Source of the DNA: Cepaea nemoralis
Lineage: Eukaryota; Mollusca; Gastropoda; Stylommatophora; Helicidae
Assembly (NCBI GenBank): GCA_014155875.1
Contig: JACEFZ010024517.1
Span: 70,001 to 134,000 of the forward strand
Direction of reading: 5' to 3'
DNA length: 64,000 nucleotides
Positions within the stretch are counted from its first letter, which is position 1. Each line of letters starts with the position of its first letter. The position numbers and the translations under genes are program-made. The notes under the pieces are model-generated. The model had not been told where the DNA came from and did not search any database. It saw only the letters and a program-made list of their open reading frames with translations. Shown piece by piece: positions 8,302 to 19,807 of this stretch.

Positions 8302-11300
8302 TGTATAAAATGTCTCTGTGCATGTCTGTATGTGTCTCTGTTCATCCCCTCTCCGATAAGAAGAGGACAACGTCACGAAAACAACCCACTAAAGAAAATC
8401 AACAAAACAAAAATCTTGATTTCAATATTTTTATCAACAAAATATGTGTGCTATTCATCAAAACAGTTTAGTGATATAAGAAAAAATCAATGACATAGAT
8501 AGTTAGTGAAAAACCAAAAAGTTCTGGATTAGTGCTCTTCATTTTTGAGTATACAGTTGACTGATATAGCTTGATTGAGTAACACAACACTGTTGTTGTC
8601 GAAGTCATCACACATGAGATATCTGAATACTTCTTTTTTATGAAGGTCTCATACCAAAACCACCCGGTAGCGGTGGTCGACACTTTTTTTCTAATACTAC
8701 CACTTGATTGGGTAGCATAATCGACAGGTCCTTGCAGTACGCCTTAAGGGCTGCCAAGCTGTCTCTATCATTTGGTTGGATATCCTCTGCTACTATGAGT
8801 GGACATGTTGCCAGGGTGTCTAAGGGTGTCGTTCTTTCTCGTGGTATCTGGTGATGTAAGTACCGTTGTAGATTCGAATTGTATAGATTGTTACGTAACT
8901 GACAGGGATAATCATTGTGAATGTTCCCATTGTAGCGGGTAAGGTTATCATTGAAGATACAGTGGTGGTAGTCTGGTACTTGACTTACACTACGAGGATG
9001 GTGTAAATATACATATGGTGCTGTCGTCTCTGGTTCTGATGTATTCATACGTGGTTGATGGTGTGTTCGCCTGTGTCTTTGTAGATTGTCTTTTCTGTTG
9101 AAAAGTTGTCCACAGATATGACATAAGTATGATTTCGTACCGTGAATGGTCCGAATGTGACGATTAAGATTATTCGCATCACGGAAGTCTTTGTCGCACA
9201 TTGAACACGTGAAAGTAGATCTGGTGGCCATATTGATAAACTGGTCATAAGACACACTTTCGCTTTCTTACAACACCAAAAAGTTCTGATGTATACAATA
9301 TATGTTTCACTGTTTTATCAGATGCTGACGAAACGAATAAGGCTCACACCAACCTGTTTCACTGCTGTAGCTAGCCAAGTCAGTACGTGAATAATATCTG
9401 CTTACTACACTAAGCGACTTACAACAGCAGGTTTCACAAAAATAACTCTGTAGGTACCCAAGTCAGCCGTGAACTGGTACTGAGCTCACAAGAGACGCCG
9501 TCTATTTTATACACTGGTTCTGCACACGACCCTACATAGCTGACGTAGCAATTTTGTAGACAGTGTTTTCTAACGCCCGCCTGCTTCCCTACAAACTGAT
9601 GACTCATGCTTAATGACTTTTGCATATGGCGTTGATGACGTAGGGGCTGTCTCGGACATCTGCGTTCTTTACCAAAAAGGGTATGTGGTTTGTGTAGTTT
9701 GTAATATTCTTGTGGGGCCAGGAAAGGGCTATGGGTGTGTGTATTTGCGATGGGTGAGTGTATCTATACTTGTGTATAGCTGATGTTGACAGTAGTAATG
9801 GTATGGGTGTGTCTTTGTGGTTGTCTGTCTTTATGTGTATGTCTGTATGTATAAGTGTATCAAGTGTGTATGGGTGTAGTTGATGTCTGGTTGTACTTGT
9901 GTTTTGTGTCCGTGTGTGGTTGATTATGGATGTGTGTCTGTCTTTGGGTGTGTGTCTTTGAGTGTGTAGTAGTTGATGTCTGTGTGTACGTGCAGATGTG
10001 TCTGTACGTGGTTGTGTATAGTTGTGATGACAATAGTAATGGTAGGAGATGGGTATGGGTACTTGTCAGTGTTAATGTCTGTATGTACAAGTGTGTCTGT
10101 GTCTTTGTGTGTTTTTGTTTGTAGGTGTGTATTTGTGTAGTTGATGTCTGTGTGTCTGTACTTGTGTATAGTTGTGGTGATAGTAATGGTACGAGTGTGT
10201 CTGTGCTGTCTCTGCACATGTGTATAGGTGTTTATGTGACAGTAGTAATGGTGTAGGTTGTCTGTGTATGGTTGTCTTTGTGTTTGTATGTGTGTTTGTG
10301 TGACCATCATTGTGTATTTGTTTATGGGTGTGTACTTGTGTATAGTTGTGATGACAGTAGTAATGGTATGGTTTGTCTGTACTTCTGTGTCTGTATGTGT
10401 GTACGTGTGTATGTGTTTCGTTGTCTTTGTGGTTGTATGACCCTCTTTGTATGATTTTTACACACCCGACAAAAAAAAGATACTTGTATCTCTAACAACG
10501 CACCAGCTAATATTCTTGTCGATAATATTGGTAGTACTATTATCACTACTATTGATTCTTCTTCACTCTACCCACCACCATTGCACTATACGTACTTTCC
10601 CCTACAATTTAAGTGGTGACTCGACTACTTGACCACTGCTTGACCACTGCTTGACCACGTCATCGATCACTTTAATCACTACCATAATCTTAGGCACATC
10701 GTCATCTACAATTTAAGTGGTCACTCGACCACTTGACCACTACTTGACCACTACTTGACCACCCTTTAAGCATCACCATGTCGCTACAACTACTTTCCGC
10801 TAAAATTTATTCACTTGACCACTTGACCACTGCTTGACCACTGCTTGAACACTAATTTACCACCCTTTAAGCATCACCATATCATTACAATCACTTTTTT
10901 CCTAAAATGTCCCTAAAATTTTCCTCACTTAACCACCGCTTGACCACTGCTTGACCACTACTTGACCACTACTTGATCACCAATTTACCACTAATTTAAA
11001 CATTACCATGCCACTACGACCAATTTTCCCTAAAATTTTCCTTACTTGACCACTGCTTGACCACTAATTTACCACTCTTTAATCATCACCATCTCATTAC
11101 AATCACTTTTCCCTAAAATTTCCCTAAAATTTTCCTCACTTAACCACCGCTTGACCACTGCTTGACCACTACTTGACCACTAATTTACCCCATATTTGGC
11201 ATTACCATGTCACTACGACCAATTTTCCCTAAAATTTTCCTTACTTGACCACTGCTTGACCTCTAATTTACCACTCTTTAATTATCACCATCTCATTACA

Positions 11301-12219
11301 ATCACTTTTCCCTAAAATTTCCTTACTTGACTACTTGACCCTTACTTGACCATTGCTTGACCACTGGTTGACCAGTGTGTAACTGCGAACACCTCTTATT
11401 ACATTTATGACCACCCCTATATCACTCCTACATGATCACTAATATCCACCCCTTACCATCAAATGACACCCATTGTAACTTTATAAGATTTCCTTTGTAA
11501 TGATGGTAGTGAATATACCACCCTTTACCTTCACTACTATCACACTGTTCAGATGATAGTAACCATCTAGACCTCTACCCATGAGTCGTCGAGTATAACC
11601 ACGACCCATCACACCCTTGTTTATACATCACTACACCATGCATAGTGAACACATTCATATACGTAACCACCATATACCCAACCCATGAGTAGAAACCACG
11701 ATCCATCACACCCTTGTTTATACATCACTACACCACGCATACTAATACATTCATATACGTAACCACCATATACCCAACCCATGAGTAGAAACCACGACCC
11801 ATCACACCCTTGTTTATACATCACTACACCACGAACAGACACATTTATATACGTAACCACCATATATCCAACCCATGAGTAGAAACCACGACCCATCACA
11901 CCCTTGTTTATACATCACTACCCATACTAATATACCCTACGTAACCAAAATAACTTTCCCCTTCACACCCTCTCTTTCCACTACAGAACCAACCAACTAA
12001 AAATACTTTTACCTTAATTACTTTCACACCCGTCAAAAAACCGTTCCCACCCAAACATTTTTTTACCGAGTCGACATTTTCCCCATATTTCCTTCATAAC
12101 CCCTATCAGCCTCCAGGTTCTGGAGCCGAGTCGACAATTTTCCCCATATTTCCTTCATAAACCCTATCAGCCTATCAGCCTCCAAAAAAATATGTGTCTG
12201 GAAACCATAATATACTACT
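8302..12219 (-). repeat. Terminal inverted repeat, right arm (3918 bp)
   Basis: Reverse-complement counterpart of 2397-6414 in the same order: C2H2 gene, promoter (TATA at 9505-9511), CA-rich array (about 9720-10460), CAAGYAGTGGT array (about 10610-11385), 93-bp repeat (about 11590-11920) and terminus at 12219. It is about 100 bp shorter through repeat copy-number differences. Confidence 0.9.
8638..9231 (-). CDS. Two-finger C2H2 zinc-finger protein in right TIR
   Basis: This is the inverted duplicate of the gene at 5486-6067, 197 residues from the equivalent ATG. It keeps the same two C-X2-C-X12-H fingers. One substitution (Met to Arg) falls in the second finger's RHRRTHH region. An extra A in the homopolymer near 8688-8694 shifts the frame, so the protein ends KCRPPLPGGFGMRPS rather than VDHRYRVVLV. 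The promoter region with its TATA box is duplicated. It is not clear which C-terminus is ancestral. Confidence 0.7.
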   Translation of the reverse strand: MATRSTFTCSMCDKDFRDANNLNRHIRTIHGTKSYLCHICGQLFNRKDNLQRHRRTHHQPRMNTSEPETTAPYVYLHHPRSVSQVPDYHHCIFNDNLTRYNGNIHNDYPCQLRNNLYNSNLQRYLHHQIPRERTTPLDTLATCPLIVAEDIQPNDRDSLAALKAYCKDLSIMLPNQVVVLEKKCRPPLPGGFGMRPS

Positions 12220-12225
12220 GTCGCA
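12220..12225. repeat. 6-bp target-site duplication, right copy (GTCGCA)
   Basis: Identical to 2391-2396 and directly adjacent to the right terminus. Confidence 0.85.
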
Positions 12226-12577
12226 ACCTGTTTGCAAACTATCTCTGTACAGACTATATCCGCCCCACCCCCTTAAAAAATAAAAATAATGGAACATCAC
12301 CTCAAACGAGAACTAGCTAATAAACAGTCCCATATGTATGGTACTTGACATCTTCCTTTGGTATTTATAATGGCCATGTTAATAATTGCTTTAGTCAGTC
12401 ATATGTTATTGATTATTTTCCATACGTTTTAGTGCATAATGTTCATTTGTTTTGTAAGATTAGTTTCATAAGTGATGTTGAATGAAATAACGTATGAGAG
12501 AAAAGAGAGAAGAAGGGCAGAATGTCAGACGGGCCTGCGTGCCCAATTCTGAACCCTTTGGAAATAAAGTTTGTTCG
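12226..12577 (+). mobile_element. CR1/L2-like LINE 3' end (right half)
   Basis: The first bases continue the LINE reading frame broken at 2396, with NLFANYLCTDYIRPTP-type residues. Then comes a 3' UTR that ends GCCCAATTCTGAACCCTTTG, GAAATAAAGTTTG and a short GTTCGTTCG tail. Such GAACCC-TTTGGAAATAAAGTT ends with a short octamer-like tail are typical of CR1/L2-type LINEs. The CR1/L2 label comes from these motifs and was not tested by phylogeny. Confidence 0.8.
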
Positions 12578-12654
12578 TTCGATCGAAATAACCCGCTGCA
12601 GCCGTTGTAATAACCCACTAACGCCGGACACATGTAATCTGTGTACTAATCATC
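12578..12654. repeat. Degenerate TGTAATAACCC-type satellite fragment
   Basis: Copies of TGTAATAACCCACTAC-like sequence recur here and at 13575-13690, 13945-14035 and 14275-14700, separated by LINE fragments. They look like a diverged edge of the 45-bp satellite that starts near 14725. Confidence 0.5.
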
Positions 12655-13574
12655 ATCATGTGCCATGACGGTCATGTTTTACCATCTCACTCGATCACCA
12701 GTGTCGTGGATAAGTTGTGTTCTTGTCTCGACCATACAACATGGTCAAGCAATCCAGTTATTTACTTCTCTGCCCTCCCCTCCCCTAGAATGCAGTTTAT
12801 GAAGAAGAAGACACTTCACTAACAATTACCAATGCCAAGATTGATGATGCTGGTCTGCACAAAATGTGTGACTGTTTAGGTCTAATTTCTCTAATCAGTT
12901 TACGGGTTTCATTTGTTTCATGTAATACTTGGTCGTTGGTTTTTTAATGTCTGCCATGATATTCTTTGCATTCTCCTCAGAAACCACATTTACACAGCCA
13001 TCAGATGTTTTTCAGCTTGTCTGCTCATTGTCCACGCTTTACATCTATACACAAGTACAGGTTGTTTGTAGCACCTCAACAATCTTTTTCTCGTTGCATA
13101 TGCCATCATTTTCAGTATGTTTTTCATCTTGCAAAAGGTTGCATTCGCCATGGCTATTCTTGTTCTAATCTCTTCAAGGCATCTCCCATCAGATGTTATG
13201 ACTGTTCCGAGATATTTGTACCTATTCACTTGTTGAAGAATATTCCCATTTACTTGTATATTACATTGTGGTATTTCCTTCTTCTCAGTGACAACCTTTG
13301 TCGTCTTACAATTTAATTCTAACCGACATTGTTCACTGAGTGCAACATTCGCATCTACTAAATGCTACAAATCCTTGTAATCAATACTGTATAATTCGCT
13401 TACCTAACGTTATTGATGTTATGTCCCCCAAAGATGATTCCTTTCATATCGTCAACATTTCTGATAATACTTTCACTGTACATGGAAAAAAACGTCTGGA
13501 GACATTACACATCCCTGTCTCACACCTCTCGTAATACGCTGATATTGACCTACTTCATTATCAATATTTATGGC
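12655..13574 (-). mobile_element. RTE-like LINE, 3' half of ORF2, decayed
   Basis: On the minus strand a GVRQGCVMSP motif near 13510 is followed by the C-terminal domain RYKYLGTVITSDGR...RTRIAMANATFCKMK, ending near 12660 with a CATGATG-type tail. Stops and frame changes are frequent, and the catalytic YADD box is mutated. Related copies of the same family lie at 20765-22245 and 13685-13945. Confidence 0.75.
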
Positions 13575-13684
13575 AGTTATGTACTATTGTTATTGTAATA
13601 ACCCGCTACAGTGGGAAACATATAATATGTCTATTGCAGTTATAGTAGTAACCCACTACAGCCGCTGTAATTACCCATTATAGC

Positions 13685-13945
13685 CAGAAAAAGTGAATCT
13701 GTCTACTCAATCAATCAATCAATCATGTGCCACGCCGGAAAGCGTGGGCGGTCATGACTCGCCATTTCACTCGATCACCAGAGTCGTGGATCAGCTCAGT
13801 GTTCCTATCTCGTCCATGCCACGTGGCCAAGCAATCCAGGTATTTTACTCGTGGTCTTCCTCTTGGTCTGTTCCCCTCGATCTTGCCAGTTGTCACTAAG
13901 TTCTCTAATCCATTTCTTCTCATAACGTCAAAAATATGTTGACTG
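13685..13945 (-). mobile_element. RTE-like LINE 3' end
   Basis: The minus strand encodes a C-terminal tail containing GNRPRGRPRVKYLDCLATWH, then DRVKWRVMTAHAFRRGT and a stop. A short ATTG repeat tail (TCAATCAATCAATCAATC on the plus strand) follows. It is a 5'-truncated copy of about 260 bp. Confidence 0.75.
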
Positions 13946-14035
13946 TCTTCTACTGATACTGTAATAAGCCACTATAGATGGACCATGTAATCTATCTCCA
14001 TTGTTATTCTAATCAATCTACTACTGGTTGTCAAG

Positions 14036-14275
14036 GGTGCAGTCACGTGTGAGGCAACCAGGACTGCAAGAGCTGTGAAGAAAAGGCAGGACAGAAAAAC
14101 CACTGCAGGAAATCCACCTCCAGAAACGTCAATCATTCTTTGTCCACATTGTCAAAGAACATTTCGAGCCACAATAGGTCTTATCAGCCATCTTAGAACT
14201 CACGGCTTCATACTTTCAACCCCACTGGATGAAATGAATGGTCATCATCATTCTTGATGGACAAACAACAACAAC
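14036..14275 (+). mobile_element. LINE 3' end with terminal C2H2-like finger
   Basis: It encodes RQDRKTTAGNPPP, then CPHCQRTFRATIGLISHLRTH, then a stop, then a CAACAACAAC tail. This is the C-terminal finger of a non-LTR retrotransposon family. Sister copies end at about 16835/20200 and 36840. Confidence 0.8.
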
Positions 14276-14724
14276 ACTACTGGTTGTGTAATAACATACC
14301 TACTGTTATTCTAGTCAGTCATCTACAACTGGTTTTGTAATAAAATAACTTCTGTTATAGTTATAAGACTACTATTGCAATTCTAATCTTTCTTCTCATG
14401 TTATTGTAATCAGTAGATTAATCATATGATTCCGACTAGTCAACAGTCATTGTAATAAGACTACTACAGTTATTAACATAAATCATCACTGTTGTAATAA
14501 ATCGCCAATGTTGCTATAAAACAATCATCACTGATATTGTAATACCTTATCACTGTTAGTGTATTAAATAATCACTGTTGGTATAATAAATCATCACTTT
14601 CATTGTTAACAATCATCTCTATTATAGATACTAATCATCACTGATATGTAATAATACATCGCCGTTTATTCTGGACTATCTACTTCTGTTAATGTAATAA
14701 TTCACTGATGGTATGTTTTTAATA
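14276..14724. repeat. Degenerate TGTAATAA-rich repeat
   Basis: Loose repeats of TGTAATAA, TCATCACTGTT and CTACTGTTATT with no stable period that I can define. It grades into the ordered 45-bp satellite. Confidence 0.5.
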
Positions 14725-15905
14725 CATGCATAATGTTGTAGTCTGTCAATCAAGTAAGTTTTATAATTCTATTAGTGGTGTTGTAATCTTTCAATGAAGT
14801 CAGTTTAATAAGTATATTAGTGGTACTGTAATCTTTCAATGAAGTTAGTTTAACAAGTCTATTAGTGGTACTGTAATCTTTCACTGAAGTTAATTTCATA
14901 AGTCTATTAGTGGTACTGTAATCTTTCAATGAAGTCAGTTTAATAAGTCTATTAGTGGTACCGTGATCTTTCAATGAAGTTAGTTTTATAAGTCAATTAG
15001 TGGTACTGTAATCTTTCAATGAAGTTAGCCTTATAAGTCAATTGGTGGTACTGTAATATTTCATTGAAGTTAGTTTAGTAAGTCTATTAGTGGTACTGTA
15101 ATCTTTCAATCAAGTCAGTTTCGTACGTCTATCTGTGATACTCTAATCTTTCGATCGAATAATTTAATAATTCTCTTTGTGGTATTGTAATCTTTAAGTG
15201 AAGTCAGTTTAATAAGTCTATTTTTGTTACTGTAATCTTTCATTCAAGTGAGTTTTATGGGAATATTAATGGTATTGTAATCTTTTAAATAAATAGTTTA
15301 ATAAGACAATTTGTGGTCTTGTAATCTTTCAATGAACTCAATTTTATAAGCCTATTACTGGTATAGTAATCTTTCTATGAAGTCAGTTTAATAACTTTAT
15401 TAGTGGTACTGTAATATTTTAGTGGAGTCAGATTAACAAGTCTATTAGTGGTACTGTAATCCTTCAATCAAGTCAGTTTAATACGTCTATTACTGGTATT
15501 GCCATCTTTCAATCAAATAGTGTAATAAGTCTATTTGTTGTACTGTAATCTTTCAGTGAAGTAAGTTTAATAAATCTCTTTGTGGTACTGTAATCTTTCA
15601 ATCAAATAGTTTAATACGTATAGTTGTGATATTTTAATCGTTCAGAGAAGTCAGTTTAGTAAGACTATTGGCGGTACTGCAATCTTTCAATCAAGTCCAT
15701 TTAATAAGTATAGTAGTGATATTGTAATCTGGCAATAAAATAGTTTAATAAGTCTATTTATGGTATTGTAATCGTTTAATCAAGCCAGTTTAATACGTGT
15801 ATTAGGGTATTGTAATCTGTCAATCAAATAGGCTTAATAAGTGTATTAGTGGTATTGCAATCTTTCAATCAAATAGTTTAATAGGTCTATTTGTGGTATT
15901 GCAAT
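14725..15905. repeat. 45-bp satellite array
   Basis: About 26 copies of a unit built on GTCTATTAGTGGTACTGTAA and TCTTTCAATGAAGTTAGTTT. Copies diverge to the right. The array stops at 15905 where unrelated DNA begins and resumes at about 22246-22315, so the intervening 6.3 kb was inserted into it or replaced part of it. Confidence 0.9.
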
Positions 15906-16269
15906 TGGTTTAGCGGGTTGGCATATCCTCTATCACAGGAGAAGTAAGGTGTCTCCTTCCCTCCGCTTGCCTACGGGACACCCTTGGGCAAGATGAAGTA
16001 CCCGTTCAGTTTCCCGATCTGGGTTAAGTGAAGCCATGTGTGACGGTGGTGGATGAGGTTGAAGAGCATCTGACAGATAGTTGTAGGTCATGGTCTCCAG
16101 CATTACGACAGTAGGCAGAGGATCTCTTTTTTGGGGGAGAAATGGCTGCGGCCATTGACCAGTATGGTCACTGCTAAGAAGGCAAGCAATGGCAAACTAT
16201 ACTATTTACAGCTTTGCATCTCATCGAAAATCAGAGAAACGGCGTAAATGGGTGCTCTATAGTAGCAGC
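15906..16269 (+). other. Unclassified segment joined to LINE fragment
   Basis: It contains GCATCTGACAGATAGTTGTA and GGTCACTGCTAAGAAGGCAA with no protein signal. It may be a SINE-like or 5' UTR portion of the LINE that follows, but I cannot confirm this. Confidence 0.3.
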
Positions 16270-16827
16270 CTCGCCAGGTAAGGGTAGAGTCATGTGCTAT
16301 ATGCTCGTGAAACCTGGACTTTTTATCAGCGACACCCTAGGAAATTAAACCACTTCCACACAGTCTGCCTTAGGAAGCAATTGAAGACTGAATGGCAAGA
16401 CACAATAGCAGACATTGAAGTCTTAGAAAGAGTGTCCATGCCCAGTATCCACACTCTACTAATGAAGAATCAGATTCGCTGGGCTGGTCACTTAACTAGC
16501 ATGCCATATCACATGCTCCCTAAACGATTTTTGTTTTTAACGGCGAGCTGCGTTGTGGTAAACGATCCCAAGGCGGCCAGAGTAACCGCTTTAAAGACAC
16601 TGAAAATCTCATTGAAAGCTTTTGGAATTCATCATGAGACTGCTGCCAAAGACCGAAATTCATGAAGTACATCATTACGCAAGGGTGCTATCACTTGTGA
16701 AGCAACCAGGACTGCAAGAACTGTGAAGGAAAGGCTGGACAGAAAAACCACAGCAGAAGATCCTCCTCCTGGAAAGTCAAGCATTCTTCGGCCACATTGT
16801 CAAAGAAATTGTCGAGCCAAAATAGGC
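16270..16827 (+). mobile_element. LINE ORF2 C-terminal region (left part), decayed
   Basis: It encodes YARETWTFYQRHPRKLNHFH, then WQDTIADIEVLERVSMPSIH and RWAGHLTSMPYHMLPKRF, the region after the reverse transcriptase palm. The finger region begins near 16720 (RLDRKTTAEDPPPGKSSIL; first Cys lost to Arg). The hAT element interrupts it inside the finger, and it resumes at 20101. Confidence 0.8.
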
Positions 16828-16835
16828 CTTATCAG
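16828..16835. repeat. 8-bp hAT target-site duplication, left copy (CTTATCAG)
   Basis: CTTATCAG is part of the LINE finger codons. It is repeated at 20101-20108 immediately after the hAT right terminus. Confidence 0.9.
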
Positions 16836-16969
16836 CAGGCTTGTCCATGAGAATGGGATACCCATGGGATTCCATGGGAAACGTCCCATGGGATGGGACG
16901 GGACAGCAAACATTTGTATTTCCCATGGGACACATGGGACAGTAGCCATGTCATAGCAACTTTTTAAAA

Positions 16970-17031
16970 AATCTTTCAATCAAGTCCGTTTAATAAGCAT
17001 TAATTTCCTAGGGTGTCGCTGATAAAAAAGT
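16970..17031 (+). other. Filler DNA copied from neighbouring satellite and LINE
   Basis: 16970-17000 matches a 45-bp satellite unit such as the one at about 15688-15716. 17001-17031 is the reverse complement of 16318-16347 in the flanking LINE with one extra A. Neither belongs to a hAT element. Confidence 0.7.
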
Positions 17032-17034
17032 ACA

Positions 17035-18700
17035 ATATATCCTGGCCTACCACAGGGGTCACCATTATCTCCGGTACTGTTCAACGCCTACACAGTGAAA
17101 ATCACCAGTGAGCAGATAACTCGACCTGGTAGGACATTGTCATATGCCGATGACGTTTTAGTGTATCGTCAGGGTAAGGATAGAGAGCAGGTTGCTGTGG
17201 AACTACAAACCGAACTCAATCGCATTAAGTACTTGGTGTGATGAAGCTGGGGCAATGGTCAACCCAACAAAGGCAACAGTGACTTGGTTCTCGTTGAATA
17301 ATCATATTGTCAACACTCCAACACCAACTGTAAAGCTGTGTTCAGAGACGGTGGAAAGAACGCAGGCAATGAATTACCTGGGGATACGGTTTGATCGAAG
17401 CCTTGCTTATAATGAGCACATAGACCAGGTGATAACAAAGGCCAAGCGGGGTTTGGCTGCGATGCGGGTGATGGCGGCAGCAAACTGTGAGCAGCGCCAT
17501 CTATGTCTTCTGTACGAGGGACTGGTCATGTCTGTTTTTGAGTATGCAATGGCAATCCTGACTCTCAGCCGTAAGCAGATAGAAAGGATGGAAAGGATAC
17601 AGAATGAAGCTATGCGCATTATTCTTGGATGTACAAGAGATACAGCATGCAGGGCGATGCGCTACCTTCTTGATTTTCCAACCATTGAAGACAGAATACA
17701 AGTTTGCAGAGCACGCGCCTACCTCAGAGTTAACGCAAACACACAACATCCACTGCATAGTGAAATTATGAAGGTGAAGGGCAGCAGGTTAAAAAGAGGA
17801 CGGTCGTGGATGGGTCAAGCCGAAGACATTCTTCAACAGGTGTGTTCACTTGAGGACTTAGAACCTGGCGAGGAGTGGGTACAAGTGCCAACAGATTTCT
17901 GCACATCCTTTTCAGTTTGCATCCAACTAGATAGAAAATGCAGACAAGAAAATCCGGCTGCTGTGGAGGCTGAAGTACAAGCGTTGATTTTCGAGAATTC
18001 GCTAGACGGTGATGCTGTCATCTACACAGATGGGTCGGTCGTCCGACATGTGAGAAGCTCATGGGTCTTTACGGCTCGGGCCGGAGGGAGAATTGTGAAG
18101 GAGGACTCTGGTGCTTTCACTGAAACCACAAGTAGCCTGACTATGGAAGTCATGGCAGTAAGTAAAGCAATAACATGGCTCGAGACACAGACATTCACTA
18201 GGGCATGTTTCCTTAGCGACTCAATGAACATGATCAAGAAGATAGAGGTTGGGTGGATCCGAAGAGAATGGTTGCTGTCTCTGGAGCGGTCTCGTCTGGC
18301 AAAGATTAGTTTCATCTTCGTGCCAGGGCATGCGGGAGCACAAGGAAATGAGCGAGCTGACAAGCTCGCAGGTGAGGCTACGGTGGAGGGCGGACGCGCC
18401 ATGGACCAGGCTGACATTCTGAATGCTCCACAAGAAGTAAGACTTTTCCGTGAACCAAGTGATGACTGTGAATCTACAATCATGGCCAGACTGCGAGAAA
18501 AGCAAATTAAAAGAGGGGTGGCCAAACAAGAACACTACGCAGGAAGCCAACGAAGATTGATAAACCAACACAGAACTGGTTTCGTTAGCCGCTACACGCT
18601 GCGGGATTTGCTGAGGAGGGGATCCGAGCACTTATGGACTGAATGGTTCGATGTGCAATGAGGATGATCTGTCGACTAACAAACTAACTTTTTTTAAAAT
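17035..18700 (+). pseudogene. RNase H-bearing LINE (I-superfamily-like) ORF2 fragment
   Basis: This is a 5'-truncated reverse transcriptase, starting at motif B (GLPQGSPLSPVLFN), then the catalytic SYADDV box near 17148. A frameshift near 17225 is followed by an intact 480-codon stretch to 18661. That stretch has the thumb/connection region and an RNase H domain: YTDGSV, Glu in LTMEVMAV, SDSMNM, and GHAGAQGNERAD with the final His/Asp. The C-terminus is SEHLWTEWFDVQ. The 3' end is GTCGACTAACAAACTAAC. A sister copy at 55525-55685 ends in a clean TTAG-repeat tail. RNase H points to I-type clades (I, Nimb, Ingi, R1); the exact clade is not resolved. Confidence 0.85.
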
Positions 18701-18839
18701 CTTTGTAAAGCCTTTTATCGTTCCTTTTTCTTTATATACTTATATCAATTCTTTATCTCTTGGTGGGACACCGGATAAATTAATAAATGCGCGCATGCGA
18801 TCATATTACCAACGTTTCAATGTCCATTAAAAAAAAATT

Positions 18840-19807
18840 ACTCGCATTACTTTAATGAAGGTGATGAAGAATTCTTAAACCACATTCCGAATATTGTTCA
18901 GATTAAAGGAATGCTGTACATACATGAGAAACTCAAAACATGTGTTGACAAACTAGAAATTGATGGTACTATATCTCATTTAATTTTGCTGTTATACTTC
19001 CTCCTAGACTATCAGTTGTACAAAGTTATTGTTGATATTGACGACGAAACTTCCAGCAGCATGGTGAAGAAATAGTGTAAGAACTTTCAGAAAATTATTG
19101 GAGAAAAACTGTGGCCATATTGCGGCAGTTCTTTGGCAGTTACTGCAGCATTCATTACTGGACTTGACATCAAAGCCAAAATAGAAGACATGGTTAAGTC
19201 AGTTGTTACTAAGAAGAAAGGGAATGTGGACACCAATAAATGGGCCAATGATTGGATCGCTTTTTCTAAGTCTGTTGTTCCAACTGTTATTTCATTCATC
19301 AATGATTTAAATCTTTCTTCTGAATCATCTGCTGTATGTGAAGTATCAGGAGTTGTAGAACAAAAACCGAAAAGTGATTTTGATTTATGTTTTGATCCTC
19401 CACCAAACAAAACACTTAAGTTTGATGACCCCAGAAACAAATGCCTTGAGGATGAAGTTATCATGTTTCAAAAATTACGGCAACCAACTTCACAACCATT
19501 CAATTATTGGGAAAATGAACATAGGTTTCCACTGCTAACAGCAAGTGCGAAAATTGTCTTGACCACACCAGTGTCCTCAGCGGCAGTAGAGCGCTTATTT
19601 AGTGCAGCTGGGTTGTTGTTGAGTAAGTTACGAAAACGGATGTTACCAGCTCTCGTTATAAACGTTGTGTATGTCAGATTTACATGTAAGATGAAAATTG
19701 TGGAAATGGGTCAGGGATAACCTGGATTAATTGAATTATTAGAAACAGTCGATCAGCAGGAAATTGATAATGTGCTGAATGAGCAGAGTGACTCTGAAAC
19801 AGAATGA
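18840..19807 (+). pseudogene. hAT transposase, C-terminal remnant
   Basis: The conserved part is the hATC dimerisation domain: FNYWENEHRFPLLTASAKIV, VSSAAVERLFSAAG, LSKLRKRMLP. Upstream are segments of the RNase H-like fold region (LKTCVDKLEIDG, YQLYKVIVDI), with stop codons at about 19075 and 19718. The N-terminal BED finger and first catalytic region are missing. It is in the orientation expected for the enclosing element. Confidence 0.85.

Larger units (their letters stand above)
2397..12219. mobile_element. Polinton/Maverick-like non-autonomous element with about 4-kb terminal inverted repeats
   Basis: The left arm 2397-6414 and right arm 8302-12219 are near-identical inverted copies around a 1.9-kb core. 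Both termini read AGTAGTATATTATGGTTTCC inwards, and a 6-bp duplication GTCGCA flanks the element. Established knowledge: Polintons/Mavericks make 6-bp duplications and begin with AG. Dada elements also give 6-7 bp. None of the usual Polinton genes (protein-primed polymerase, integrase, packaging ATPase, protease, capsid) is visible, so class assignment is inference and the copy would be non-autonomous. Each arm carries a promoter, a zinc-finger gene and three kinds of tandem repeat. The insertion split a LINE ORF, whose reading frame resumes on the other side, which confirms the ends. Confidence 0.75.
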
